A stretch of DNA of 64,000 nt from an uncultured Clostridia bacterium (GTDB taxonomy: Bacteria > Bacillota > Clostridia > Oscillospirales > Ruminococcaceae), in assembly GCA_947624555.1 (NCBI GenBank), contig CANQKW010000004.1:1-64000 (forward strand), written 5' to 3'. Shown piece by piece: positions 1 through 8,220 of the stretch. The first letter of the stretch is position 1, and each line of letters starts with the position of its first letter. The notes beneath the pieces were generated by a model, which did not search any database, was not told the origin of the DNA, and saw nothing but the letters and a program-made list of their open reading frames with translations. The translations under genes and the position numbers were made by a program.

Positions 1-803
1 CCTGCGCAAAACAATCCTGCCGCTTTTGTTATTCCCGTTTCATCCGCTTTGATATAGCCGTTTTCATCTAAATCGACGATATTTTGCACTAATTCGGACG
101 CAGGCGTCATACCTGCCGCTATAAAAACTCCGTCGAGGAAAAGTCTGTGCCCGTTGTCGAGCATTATTGAGCTTATGCGGTTTTCGCCTGCAATTTCGGT
201 GACATTTGCCGAAGTGATTATCTCAATGTTTTCACGTGACATTATTTTGAGAACGCTTTTCTTTGAGCCTCTGAATTCGTTTCGTCTGTGAATAAGATAC
301 ACCTTTTTTGCAATGTCGGATAAATACAGCGCATCGTCGAGCGCCGTGTCGCCGCCGCCGATAACGGCTGCCGTTTTGCCGGAATACAATGCGCCGTCGC
401 ATATGGCACAATATGATACGCCCTTACCGATAAATTTTTCTTCGCCGCTTACATTCAATCTTTTGTGAGTTGCTCCTGCGGCATAGATAACGGTTTTTGC
501 TTCTATGACATCTCCGCTTTGGAGCGTGGTTATCCAGACGCCGTTTTTCTGTTCAAGGCTTATCGCCTCGCCCTCAAGAAATTCTGCGCCGAAACTTTCC
601 GCATCGTGCCTGAATTTCTCGCCGAGGTCAAATCCGCTTATGCCGCAAAGTCCCAAATAATTATCTACCCGTGTGCTTTCGGCGATCTGCCCCGTTCCGA
701 GATATTCCTTTTCTATAATGATAACGTCGAGATTTGCTCTTTTTGCATACAAAGCCGCAGACAGCCCCGCAGGTCCGCTGCCTATTACCGCAAGATCTTT
801 CAT
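1..803 (-). CDS. trxB: thioredoxin reductase-like FAD/NAD(P)H flavoprotein (3' end outside window)
   Basis: Reverse-strand translation begins MKDLAVIGSGPAGLSAALYAKRANLDVIIIEKEYLGTGQIAESTRVDNYLG (GxGxxG FAD motif). ATG at 803 overlaps the upstream stop (ATGA). Open to the window edge. Confidence 0.85.
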   Translation of the reverse strand, partial: MKDLAVIGSGPAGLSAALYAKRANLDVIIIEKEYLGTGQIAESTRVDNYLGLCGISGFDLGEKFRHDAESFGAEFLEGEAISLEQKNGVWITTLQSGDVIEAKTVIYAAGATHKRLNVSGEEKFIGKGVSYCAICDGALYSGKTAAVIGGGDTALDDALYLSDIAKKVYLIHRRNEFRGSKKSVLKIMSRENIEIITSANVTEIAGENRISSIMLDNGHRLFLDGVFIAAGMTPASELVQNIVDLDENGYIKADETGITKAAGLFCA

Positions 804-1222
804 AGCTTATTTTCCTTTATTACTAATTCCTCACGCTGTGTTTCAGCGCCGTCAATGTGAAAAGAATTGAGCACGGGCTTATCCTTGTCCATAAGCGACA
901 AAATAAGATAACTTGCCGTTTTGTCATAGGCAAGGCGCTTGTCCTCTTCGGACGGTCTTGACGGGGAAGAAGGGTGCGAATGCCAGTTTCCGAGCGGCAA
1001 AAGTCCAAGCTTGCGCATATCCCGAACGGCGGCTAATTGCTCTTTCGGGTCGAGCGAAAAATGCTCGTTCGACTTATCAATATTGCTTAGCAGGTACACT
1101 TTTTCGATAATTTTGTCATTCCCCTCAATTCTGCCTGCGATAAGACCGCAAGCCTCGTTCGGGAGTTCGGACAGAGCATAATCCGCTATTTTCTGAAAAT
1201 CGTCCTTTGATATTATTATCAT
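800..1222 (-). CDS. M67/JAMM (Mov34/MPN) metallopeptidase, copy 1
   Basis: NEACGLIAG...GNWHSHPSSPSRPSEED matches the JAMM E...HxHPx7SxxD zinc motif. Confidence 0.9.
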   Translation of the reverse strand: MIIISKDDFQKIADYALSELPNEACGLIAGRIEGNDKIIEKVYLLSNIDKSNEHFSLDPKEQLAAVRDMRKLGLLPLGNWHSHPSSPSRPSEEDKRLAYDKTASYLILSLMDKDKPVLNSFHIDGAETQREELVIKENKL

Positions 1223-1231
1223 AAAATTTCC

Positions 1232-2038
1232 TCACACGCCGTTACATTCCGCCTGCTCGTAATCTATAAGCTCGGTTATCGAAGGATTTTCGCCGCACAC
1301 CGCACATTTTCCGTTCGGTTTGGGGAGTTTTATCTTGCGAAATTCCATTTTCAGTGCGTTAAACGTCAATAAATATCCCGTAAGCAATTCGCCTGTGCCC
1401 GTTATGTATTTTATCGCCTCCATTGCCTGAAGAGAGCCGATAATGCCGCCCATTGCGCCGATTACTCCCGCCTGCTTGCAGGTAGGCACGGCGTCCTTGG
1501 GCGGAGGCTCTTTGAACACGCATCTGTAGCAGGGACCTTTTTCGGGAACGTAGGTCATAAGCTGCCCCTGAAAGCGAATTATTCCTGCATGGCAAAACGG
1601 TTTCTTTGCCATAACGCAAGCGTCGTTTATCAGAAATTTCGCAGGAAAATTATCCGTGCCGTCTATAATGAAATCGTAGTCTTTGATTATTTTCATTATG
1701 TTTTCCGAGGAAACAAACTCGTGATAGGTATTCACCGTGACATCGGGGTTCATTTTGTTTATCGTTTCCTTTGCCGACTGCACTTTGGGCTTTCCGACAT
1801 CCTCCGTCGCATGAATTATTTGACGCTGTAAATTCGACAAATCTACCTCGTCTGCGTCTGCAATTCCTATCGTTCCTACGCCTGTGGCGGCGAGATACAT
1901 AGCGCAAGGCGCACCCAGACCGCCTGCACCGATTATCAGCACTTTTGCGTTAAGAAGTTTTTTCTGACCTTTTACGCCTACTTCCTTTAAGATGATGTGC
2001 CGGGAATATCTTTCCAGCTGTTCGTTAGAGAATGACAT
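1232..2038 (-). CDS. ThiF/MoeB/HesA family E1-like adenylyltransferase
   Basis: MSFSNEQLERYSRHIILKEVGVKGQKKLLNAKVLIIGAGGLGAP...CYRCVFKEPPP...CAVCG. ATG at 2038 preferred over the longer ORF start. Confidence 0.92.
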   Translation of the reverse strand: MSFSNEQLERYSRHIILKEVGVKGQKKLLNAKVLIIGAGGLGAPCAMYLAATGVGTIGIADADEVDLSNLQRQIIHATEDVGKPKVQSAKETINKMNPDVTVNTYHEFVSSENIMKIIKDYDFIIDGTDNFPAKFLINDACVMAKKPFCHAGIIRFQGQLMTYVPEKGPCYRCVFKEPPPKDAVPTCKQAGVIGAMGGIIGSLQAMEAIKYITGTGELLTGYLLTFNALKMEFRKIKLPKPNGKCAVCGENPSITELIDYEQAECNGV

Positions 2039-2243
2039 AGCTGCCTCCTCCCATAAAATACAAAAATTCCACGGCGTCGCCGTCGTGCAGTTCAATTGAC
2101 GGAAAGTTTTCGTTATCCGCAAACTCGTCATTTACCGATACCGTGATATAATCGGGATTTTCGATGTTTTCCTGTCTGATGAGCTCGGCTATTGTCAAGC
2201 CTTCGTTAAATTCCTTTGTTTCGCCTGCTACTGTAATTTTCAT
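2025..2243 (-). CDS. ThiS/MoaD-like sulfur-carrier protein with residues after the GG motif
   Basis: MKITVAGETKEFNEGLTIAELIRQENIENPDYITVSVNDEF...DAVEFLYFMGGGSYVIL*. ATG at 2243. Overlaps the E1 gene start by 14 nt. Confidence 0.88.
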   Translation of the reverse strand: MKITVAGETKEFNEGLTIAELIRQENIENPDYITVSVNDEFADNENFPSIELHDGDAVEFLYFMGGGSYVIL

Positions 2244-2257
2244 CTCATACCTCCTGA

Positions 2258-2581
2258 TTATCTGTTTTCTTCGATTATATGTTCGAGTTCTTCCTTTTTT
2301 CGTGCGCCTGTAAAACGCTCGACCTCTGAGCCGTTTTTGAACAGCAAAAATGTCGGAGTAGCGGCGACGTCGTATTTCTCGCAAAGTTCGAGTTCATACG
2401 CAGCATTTACTTTCGCAATAAAAACTTCGGAGTATTTCCCGCTAAGTTCAGACAGTATCGGCGACATTCGCTTGCAGGGAACGCAAGTGTCCGTGTAAAA
2501 TTCCACAACGGAAAGCCCCGAAAAATTCAATACCTTTTCGGCAAAATCGTCGTTTCCTATTCTTTCCGTCAAGCTAATCAC
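2258..2581 (-). CDS. thioredoxin-family protein (CVPC active site)
   Basis: LSVVEFYTDTCVPCKRMSPILSELSGKYSEVFIAKVNAAYELELCEKYDVAATPTFLLFKNG. Start is GTG 2581 or TTG 2572; the start in the ORF track is probably too far upstream. Confidence 0.85.
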   Translation of the reverse strand: MISLTERIGNDDFAEKVLNFSGLSVVEFYTDTCVPCKRMSPILSELSGKYSEVFIAKVNAAYELELCEKYDVAATPTFLLFKNGSEVERFTGARKKEELEHIIEENR

Positions 2582-2819
2582 CTGCCTTTCTGACCAAAAG
2601 GTCGTATGTCCCGTCATCGTTTTGGGTAAACTCCAAAATCTCGTGACCTTCCTCTTTAAGACTTCTCGGCACGTTTTGTGCAGGTTCGCCGCTGTTCATA
2701 TGGACTTTAAGGATTTCCCCCTCGTCAAGTTCGTCAAGAGCTACTTTTGTCTTTACAAACGTGATAGGGCAGTTTACATCGGTTATATCTATCGTGTCGG
2801 TTATTTTGTATTCAGCCAT
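2574..2819 (-). CDS. TusA/SirA-like sulfurtransferase
   Basis: MAEYKITDTIDITDVNCPITFVKTKVALDELDEGEILKVHMNSGEPAQNVPRSLKEEGHEIL, TusA-like fold pattern with the conserved N-terminal Cys-Pro. Confidence 0.88.
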   Translation of the reverse strand: MAEYKITDTIDITDVNCPITFVKTKVALDELDEGEILKVHMNSGEPAQNVPRSLKEEGHEILEFTQNDDGTYDLLVRKAGD

Positions 2820-2823
2820 TTTT

Positions 2824-4062
2824 TCATTCCTTTCCGTTTACGCTTTCTATCGCTTGGGTAAAATCTTCGATAAGGTCGCAGGCGTCCTCAATTCCCACGC
2901 TTATGCGGATAGTATCGTCATACACGCCCGCGTTTATTCTCTGCTCTTCGGTGGAATTAAGATAAATGGTTGACGCAGGGTGAATGACGAGAGTTTTCGT
3001 GTCGCCGATATTTGTCGCATTCAGCGCATATTTCAGGGAGTTCATAAGCGCACAGGCTTTCTCCTTTGAACCTGCTCTCAGGGTCACTATACCGCCGCCC
3101 TTGCCGCCGAATTGCTTTTGGACTAAGGGATAATACGGATTGCTTGGGAGAGCAGGGTAATTTATCTTTACGCCGTTTATTTTCTCCAGTGCCTTTGCAA
3201 GCGCCAGAGCGTTTTCGCAGATACGTTCCACTCTTAATGCAAGCGTTTCAACGCCCAATAAATTCAGATATGCGTTCATCGGAGAAAGACAGCCGCCGAT
3301 ATTTCGCCATATGTCGTTTTTGAGCCGTGCGGTAAACGCAAGCCGACCGTATTTTTTATACGGCGCAAGTACGGGATATTTATCAAAATCCCATTTGAAA
3401 TTTCCGCTGTCTGTGATTATTCCGCTTATTGAATTACCGCTCCCGTTTATGTATTTCGACGAGGAATGTATAACAATGTCCGCACCGTATTCAATCGGGC
3501 GGATAAGATACGGCGTGGCGGTAGTGGCGTCTGCGAAAAGCGGAATTTTATTTTCGTGTGCAAGCTCTGATACGCTGCGAATATCCATAACGTCAAGACA
3601 AGGATTTCCGATTATCTCGCCGAAAATCACCTTTGTTTTGTCGGTGATTTGACTTTTTATCTCGTCTGTGGTCATATGCGTTACAAATTTTGTTGTAATG
3701 CCGTATTCTTTAAGGTCACGGAACAGGTCTACCGTTCCGCCGAACAGCCCTGCGCCTGCAATTATCTCGTCGCCCGTGCCTAAGATATTCAAAAGCGCCG
3801 ACGATATAGCCGCCATTCCCGATGAACAGGCTGTTGCGGCACGCCCGCCCTCAAGCTCGCAAATGCGCCTTTCAAAAGCGTCTACCGTAGGATTTGAAAT
3901 CCTTGTGTAGGCAAAGCCTGCCGCTTTCCCGGCAAACACCTTTTCGAGATCCTCCGCACTTTCATATGAGAATGCGCAGACCTGGCTTATCGGCGGAAGA
4001 GTTGCACCGTTTTGAAATCTCCCTGCCGATTTGCCGTGCAATAATTTTGTACAAAATTCCAT
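2824..4062 (-). CDS. Cys/Met metabolism PLP enzyme, O-acetylhomoserine sulfhydrylase-like (MetY), copy 1
   Basis: GKAAGFAYTRISNPTVDAFERRICELEGGRAATACSSGMAAISSALL...VIHSSSKYINGSGNS, PLP lysine context of the Cys_Met_Meta_PP family. Confidence 0.88.
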   Translation of the reverse strand: MEFCTKLLHGKSAGRFQNGATLPPISQVCAFSYESAEDLEKVFAGKAAGFAYTRISNPTVDAFERRICELEGGRAATACSSGMAAISSALLNILGTGDEIIAGAGLFGGTVDLFRDLKEYGITTKFVTHMTTDEIKSQITDKTKVIFGEIIGNPCLDVMDIRSVSELAHENKIPLFADATTATPYLIRPIEYGADIVIHSSSKYINGSGNSISGIITDSGNFKWDFDKYPVLAPYKKYGRLAFTARLKNDIWRNIGGCLSPMNAYLNLLGVETLALRVERICENALALAKALEKINGVKINYPALPSNPYYPLVQKQFGGKGGGIVTLRAGSKEKACALMNSLKYALNATNIGDTKTLVIHPASTIYLNSTEEQRINAGVYDDTIRISVGIEDACDLIEDFTQAIESVNGKE

Positions 4063-4076
4063 AATAAGTACCGTCT

Positions 4077-5804
4077 TTATATTGATCTTAACACTCTTAC
4101 CAAAGTATCAATATCTTCAAAAGTGTTATACAATGCCAAAGTAGGCCGTACAACGCCCTCAAGTCCGTAGTGCCGAAGAATGGGCTGTGCGCAATGATGA
4201 CCCACACGCACGGCAATTCCGTTTTGATCGAGAATTTGCCCTACGGTATCATTTGGCACGCCGTCTATTACGAAAGAAAGTGCGCTTGATTTAGAGAGAG
4301 CAGTGCCGACAAGATGAAGTCCGCTGACTTTTGCGAGTTCTTTCATTCCGTAGCTTACAAGCTCGTGTTCATATGCGCTGACAGCAGGCATACCTATCGA
4401 GCTGAGATATTCGAGCGCCGCACCTAAACCCACTGCGTCGGCGATGCTGCCTGTTCCTGCCTCAAATTTATTCGGCACGGGATTGTATATCGTTCTTTCA
4501 AACGTAACGTCCTTTATCATATTGCCGCCGCCGTGATAGGGCTTTGCGGTTTCGAGAACGTCCTTTTTGCCGTAGAGAGCGCCTATTCCCGTGGGAGCGT
4601 ATATTTTATGACCCGAAAACACGAAAAAATCAGCGTCAAGCGCAGAAACGTTCACGGGGATATGCGCTATAGACTGCGCACCGTCTATCATTATCCGCAC
4701 GCCGTGTCTGTGCGCAATTGCAATAAGCTCGGCTGCGGGCGTTATAGTGCCTAATACGTTTGAAACGTGGGTTACGGACACGAATTTTGTGCGTTTGGTA
4801 AACAGCTTTTCGTATTCGGAGAGTTTAAGCTGTCCCGAATCGTCCACGGGAATTACCTTTATTACCGCGCCCGTTTCCTGTGCAACCAGCTGCCACGGAA
4901 CGATATTTGCGTGATGCTCCAAAAGCGAAACGATTATCTCATCGCCCGGCTCTAAAAGCGGTTTTACATAAGACTGCGCCACGAGATTTATGCCCTCGGT
5001 CGTACCTCTTACGAATATGATGTTATTCTTTGACGGCGCACCGATAAAATCTGCAACAGTCTGACGAGCCTTTTCATATGCGTCCGTCGACCTTGCCGCC
5101 AACGTATGCGCTCCTCTGTGGACGTTTGAGTTTTCATGCTCGTAATAATAGCTAAGTCTATCTATTACGGCTTTCGGGCGCTGGGTAGTTGCGCCGTTGT
5201 CAAGCCATATAAGCGGATTTCCGTTTACCTTTTCCCGAAGTATGGGAAAATCCTCACGGATCTGTTCGAGCGTTTTCGTTCCGACAACTATTTTCGTGTT
5301 GTTTTTCTGACCGCCTACGGTTTCAAAACTCACGCCTTTGCTGTCCTTTTGCGGGATAACGTTGTTGTCATTTGCCGTTGTACGGACGTTTATGCTGTTA
5401 TTTTCATCAGCCTGCGCCTGCGATACTACTTTTGGTGAAAATCCAGAGTTATCGGCTTCCTTGCTCGTATTATCATTTTCAAGCTCGTGAAAAGCTCCGC
5501 CTATGTCGGTGAAAGCAGGAAACTCGCTGTTTACGCCCGAAAAACTGTCGAAATTCAATTCTTTGCCGAGCTGTCCGAGAATATTCTCATAATCGCTTGT
5601 TCCAAGCGCAGAAACGGCTTTGTTTGCGGCGGTATTGATAATTCCCGTATCACCCGTTGTCACGAGTTTTTGAATGCCGTCGGCGCATACGTCGGGTTCA
5701 AAATTGCCGCCCAAATCGCCGAAAAGGTCGTTGGCAAGCGTTTGCAGCTCGTATTCCGAAGGAAGTCCCGAATAATCGAAAACATCAAAATTATTCGTAG
5801 TCAT
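4077..5804 (-). CDS. SufS-type cysteine desulfurase with ~177-aa N-terminal extension; predicted encapsulin cargo (CyD)
   Basis: C-terminal part TLEQIREDFPILREKVNGNPLIWLDNGATTQRPKAVIDRLSYYYEHENSNVHRGAHTLAARST...FSGHKIYAPTGIGALYGKK...VRVGHHCAQPIL is SufS-like. N-terminal part MTTNNFDVFDYSGLPSEYELQTLANDLFGDLGGN... is Asn/Ser/Gly rich. ATG at 5804 lies inside the 3' end of the shell gene. Confidence 0.92.
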   Translation of the reverse strand: MTTNNFDVFDYSGLPSEYELQTLANDLFGDLGGNFEPDVCADGIQKLVTTGDTGIINTAANKAVSALGTSDYENILGQLGKELNFDSFSGVNSEFPAFTDIGGAFHELENDNTSKEADNSGFSPKVVSQAQADENNSINVRTTANDNNVIPQKDSKGVSFETVGGQKNNTKIVVGTKTLEQIREDFPILREKVNGNPLIWLDNGATTQRPKAVIDRLSYYYEHENSNVHRGAHTLAARSTDAYEKARQTVADFIGAPSKNNIIFVRGTTEGINLVAQSYVKPLLEPGDEIIVSLLEHHANIVPWQLVAQETGAVIKVIPVDDSGQLKLSEYEKLFTKRTKFVSVTHVSNVLGTITPAAELIAIAHRHGVRIMIDGAQSIAHIPVNVSALDADFFVFSGHKIYAPTGIGALYGKKDVLETAKPYHGGGNMIKDVTFERTIYNPVPNKFEAGTGSIADAVGLGAALEYLSSIGMPAVSAYEHELVSYGMKELAKVSGLHLVGTALSKSSALSFVIDGVPNDTVGQILDQNGIAVRVGHHCAQPILRHYGLEGVVRPTLALYNTFEDIDTLVRVLRSI

Positions 5805-6744
5805 AATACTCGCCCACCTCAACATCTTCCAATACCGCAATAGCGTCGTCCGCTAAAATCGCCGCAGAGCAGTAAAGACTCAGCAGATAGGACGCCGTGC
5901 CTTTGTCGTCAATGCCTCTGAAACGCACCGACAGACCTCTTGACTGTTCGTTTTTCATACCTGCCTGATAAAGTCCGATAACTCCTCGTTTAGCCTCTCC
6001 GGTACGCAGCAGGAGAATGTTGGTCTTTCCGCTTTTGCTCTTGGGATTTTTTAGCCCGTCTACAAGGAGCTTGTCGGTAGGGATTATCGGTATTCCTCTC
6101 CAGACTATGAATGTGCCGCCTGCGATGTTTGTTGTTACGGGAGGAACGCCTCTTTTCGTACATTCTCTTTCAAACGCCGCTATTGCACGGGGATGAGCGA
6201 GGAAGAATGACGGTTCTTTCCATACTTTTGTGATAAGCTCGTCAAGGTCGTCGGGAGTGGGCGCACCGTTGCTCTGAACAGGCTGTATCCTCTGCGAGTC
6301 GGCAACATTTTTGAGCAAGCCGTAATCATCGTTATTGATAAGCTGGCTCTCCTGACGTTCACGCAGGCTCTCGATGCCGAGCGAAAGCTGTTCCTTTACC
6401 TGATCGTAGGGTGCGCTGTAAACGTCCTCTATAGCAGTATTAACGTTGATAATCGTTGAAATGGAATTTAGGCGATACTCACGAGGTTCTTCCTCGTATT
6501 TTATGTAGCCGTCGGGGATAATGTCTGACTTCTTGGTCTGACTGCACAAAACGTCAAGCGGAGTATCTCCCTCAACGACCTTGTTCACACGGTAAATTCC
6601 CGTCGGCAAGCCCTTAAATTCCAAAAGCTTTGTCAGCCATTTCGGGGTAATTGCGCCGTATTGAGGCTTTGTTTTGTTTACGTCCGCCAGATTATAGGCG
6701 GCACGGGCGCCTAATGCCTTGATTGTCTGTTCTTCATTTGCCAT
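5791..6744 (-). CDS. srpI-like: Family 2A encapsulin shell protein (SrpI-like, HK97 fold)
   Basis: ALGARAAYNLADVNKTKPQYGAITPKWLTKLLEFKGLPTGIYRVNKV...PREYRLNSISTIINVNTAIEDVYSAPYDQVKEQLSLGIESLRERQESQLINNDDYGLL...TPDDLDELITKVWKEPSFFLAHPRAIAAFERECTKRGVPP...GLSVRFRGIDDKGTASYLLSLYCSAAIL resembles SrpI as recalled. No cyclic-nucleotide-binding insertion (317 aa). Adjacent to the cysteine desulfurase. Confidence 0.9.
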   Translation of the reverse strand: MANEEQTIKALGARAAYNLADVNKTKPQYGAITPKWLTKLLEFKGLPTGIYRVNKVVEGDTPLDVLCSQTKKSDIIPDGYIKYEEEPREYRLNSISTIINVNTAIEDVYSAPYDQVKEQLSLGIESLRERQESQLINNDDYGLLKNVADSQRIQPVQSNGAPTPDDLDELITKVWKEPSFFLAHPRAIAAFERECTKRGVPPVTTNIAGGTFIVWRGIPIIPTDKLLVDGLKNPKSKSGKTNILLLRTGEAKRGVIGLYQAGMKNEQSRGLSVRFRGIDDKGTASYLLSLYCSAAILADDAIAVLEDVEVGEYYDYE

Positions 6745-6780
6745 TGTTTTATTCTCCTTAAAATTATTTTATCGGAAAGC

Positions 6781-8220
6781 CTAAGCTTTCTCATTTGCAA
6801 AAAATATTTCCTTTGCAGCGTTCACGCCGCCGCTGAGGCTTAACATTCGTCCCGTATATCCTGCGTCTTTCAGCGTATTTATCGCCAAAATGCTGCGCTT
6901 GCCCTCGGTGCAGATGAAAACGGTATCTGTATTTGCGTCAAGTTCCTTCTGACGCCTTACAAGCTGCCCTATCGGAATATAAACTGCGTTCGGGAAACGG
7001 TAAATTGCACGCTCGTGCGGCTCTCTGATGTCAATTACAGTGAGCGGCTCGCCGCTGTCCATTCTCGCTTTAAGCTCGGCAGGCTCTATCGTTTCGACGG
7101 AATTTTCTTCTTCGCACGGTTTTAGTCCGCAGAAATCCTCGTAGTCAAATTCGGTTATTTCCGTAATAGACGGAGATTTTCCGCAGACGGGGCAATTTTC
7201 GTCCCTGCATATATTCAAGACCGACGTACGAAAATTCCAAGTATCCATAAGGAACAGCCTGCCCGTAAGAGTTTCTCCGCCGCCTATAATCAGCTTTAAG
7301 ACTTCGTTTGCCTGTATGCTGCCGATAATTCCCGAAAGAGGGCTTATCGTACCGCCTGCAGAGCAAGTGGGGACTAATCCTGCGGGCGGCGGCGCAGGAA
7401 ACTGACACCGAAAACACGGACTTTCGTTTTGTACGTCGAAAACGCTTACCTGTCCCTCGAACTGATAAATTGCCCCGAACACGAGCGGCTTTTTGCAAAG
7501 AACGCAGGCATCGTTAATAAGATAGCGTGACTGATAATTGTCCGTACAGTCGACTATCACGTCATAGCCGTCTATTATTTCTGCTATGTTGTCGGCAATT
7601 ATACGCTCGTTTATCGTTTCGATTTTGACATTAGGATTTACGGCTTTTATCTTATCCCTTGCGGACGCAGTTTTTGGTCGGTTTATATCTTTTATCGTGT
7701 GTATCACCTGGCTTTGCAGATTGCCGAGCGAAACCTCGTCAAAATCGGCTATGCCGAGCGTCCCCACTCCTGCTGTCGCCAGATACTGCACGACGGGAGC
7801 GCCGAGCGACCCCAATCCTATAACGAGCACTTTCGCCGCTTTAATGCGTTTTTGACCTTTTACTCCGATATTTCTCAGCATAAGGTGCTTGTTATAGCGT
7901 TCAATTTCCTTGTCGTCAAGCATCACCGCCTTGCGGCGTTCATCGGAAATAATGCCCGAAGCGCCTCCTGCGATCACAGGCAGCAGCAAAATGCGGTCGC
8001 CCTCTTTTAATTTTGCGTCGCTGTGTACTCGCATATCGTTTACGAAAATGCTGACAAACGGCTTTATTTTGCCGTTATCCTCGAAAATTTTCTTACATTC
8101 GGGATATTTTTCGCACAAGTCGCAAAGCGCCTCCTGCACAGTATTTCCCTCGACCTCGACTTCGGTTTTATGCTCTGCGAAAATGCGCAGAGTCGCCGAA
8201 ATGTACAACGTGTTCTTCAT
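6781..8220 (-). CDS. three-domain fusion: MoaD/ThiS-like sulfur carrier + MoeB/ThiF E1-like adenylyltransferase + rhodanese
   Basis: N-term MKNTLYISATLRIFAEHKTEVEVEG...GDRILLLPVIAGGASG (carrier with GG at residues 85-86). Middle KHLMLRNIGVKGQKRIKAAKVLVIGLGSLGAP...CPVCG (E1). C-term PLTVIDIREPHERAIYRFPNAVYIPI...VFICTEGKRS (rhodanese with active-site Cys). Confidence 0.92.
   Translation of the reverse strand: MKNTLYISATLRIFAEHKTEVEVEGNTVQEALCDLCEKYPECKKIFEDNGKIKPFVSIFVNDMRVHSDAKLKEGDRILLLPVIAGGASGIISDERRKAVMLDDKEIERYNKHLMLRNIGVKGQKRIKAAKVLVIGLGSLGAPVVQYLATAGVGTLGIADFDEVSLGNLQSQVIHTIKDINRPKTASARDKIKAVNPNVKIETINERIIADNIAEIIDGYDVIVDCTDNYQSRYLINDACVLCKKPLVFGAIYQFEGQVSVFDVQNESPCFRCQFPAPPPAGLVPTCSAGGTISPLSGIIGSIQANEVLKLIIGGGETLTGRLFLMDTWNFRTSVLNICRDENCPVCGKSPSITEITEFDYEDFCGLKPCEEENSVETIEPAELKARMDSGEPLTVIDIREPHERAIYRFPNAVYIPIGQLVRRQKELDANTDTVFICTEGKRSILAINTLKDAGYTGRMLSLSGGVNAAKEIFFANEKA

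Noticed and set aside
1359-1907. Opposite/alternate-frame ORFs in the supplied track (e.g. 1359..1619, 1589..1831, 1650..1907 and many like them)
   Set aside because: They are shadows of well-supported genes, with compositionally odd Arg/Cys/Ser-rich translations and no family resemblance.
5791-6744. HK97-like capsid protein as evidence of a prophage
   Set aside because: No terminase, portal, tail, integrase or lysis genes nearby. The sequence pattern and desulfurase neighbour fit a Family 2A encapsulin.
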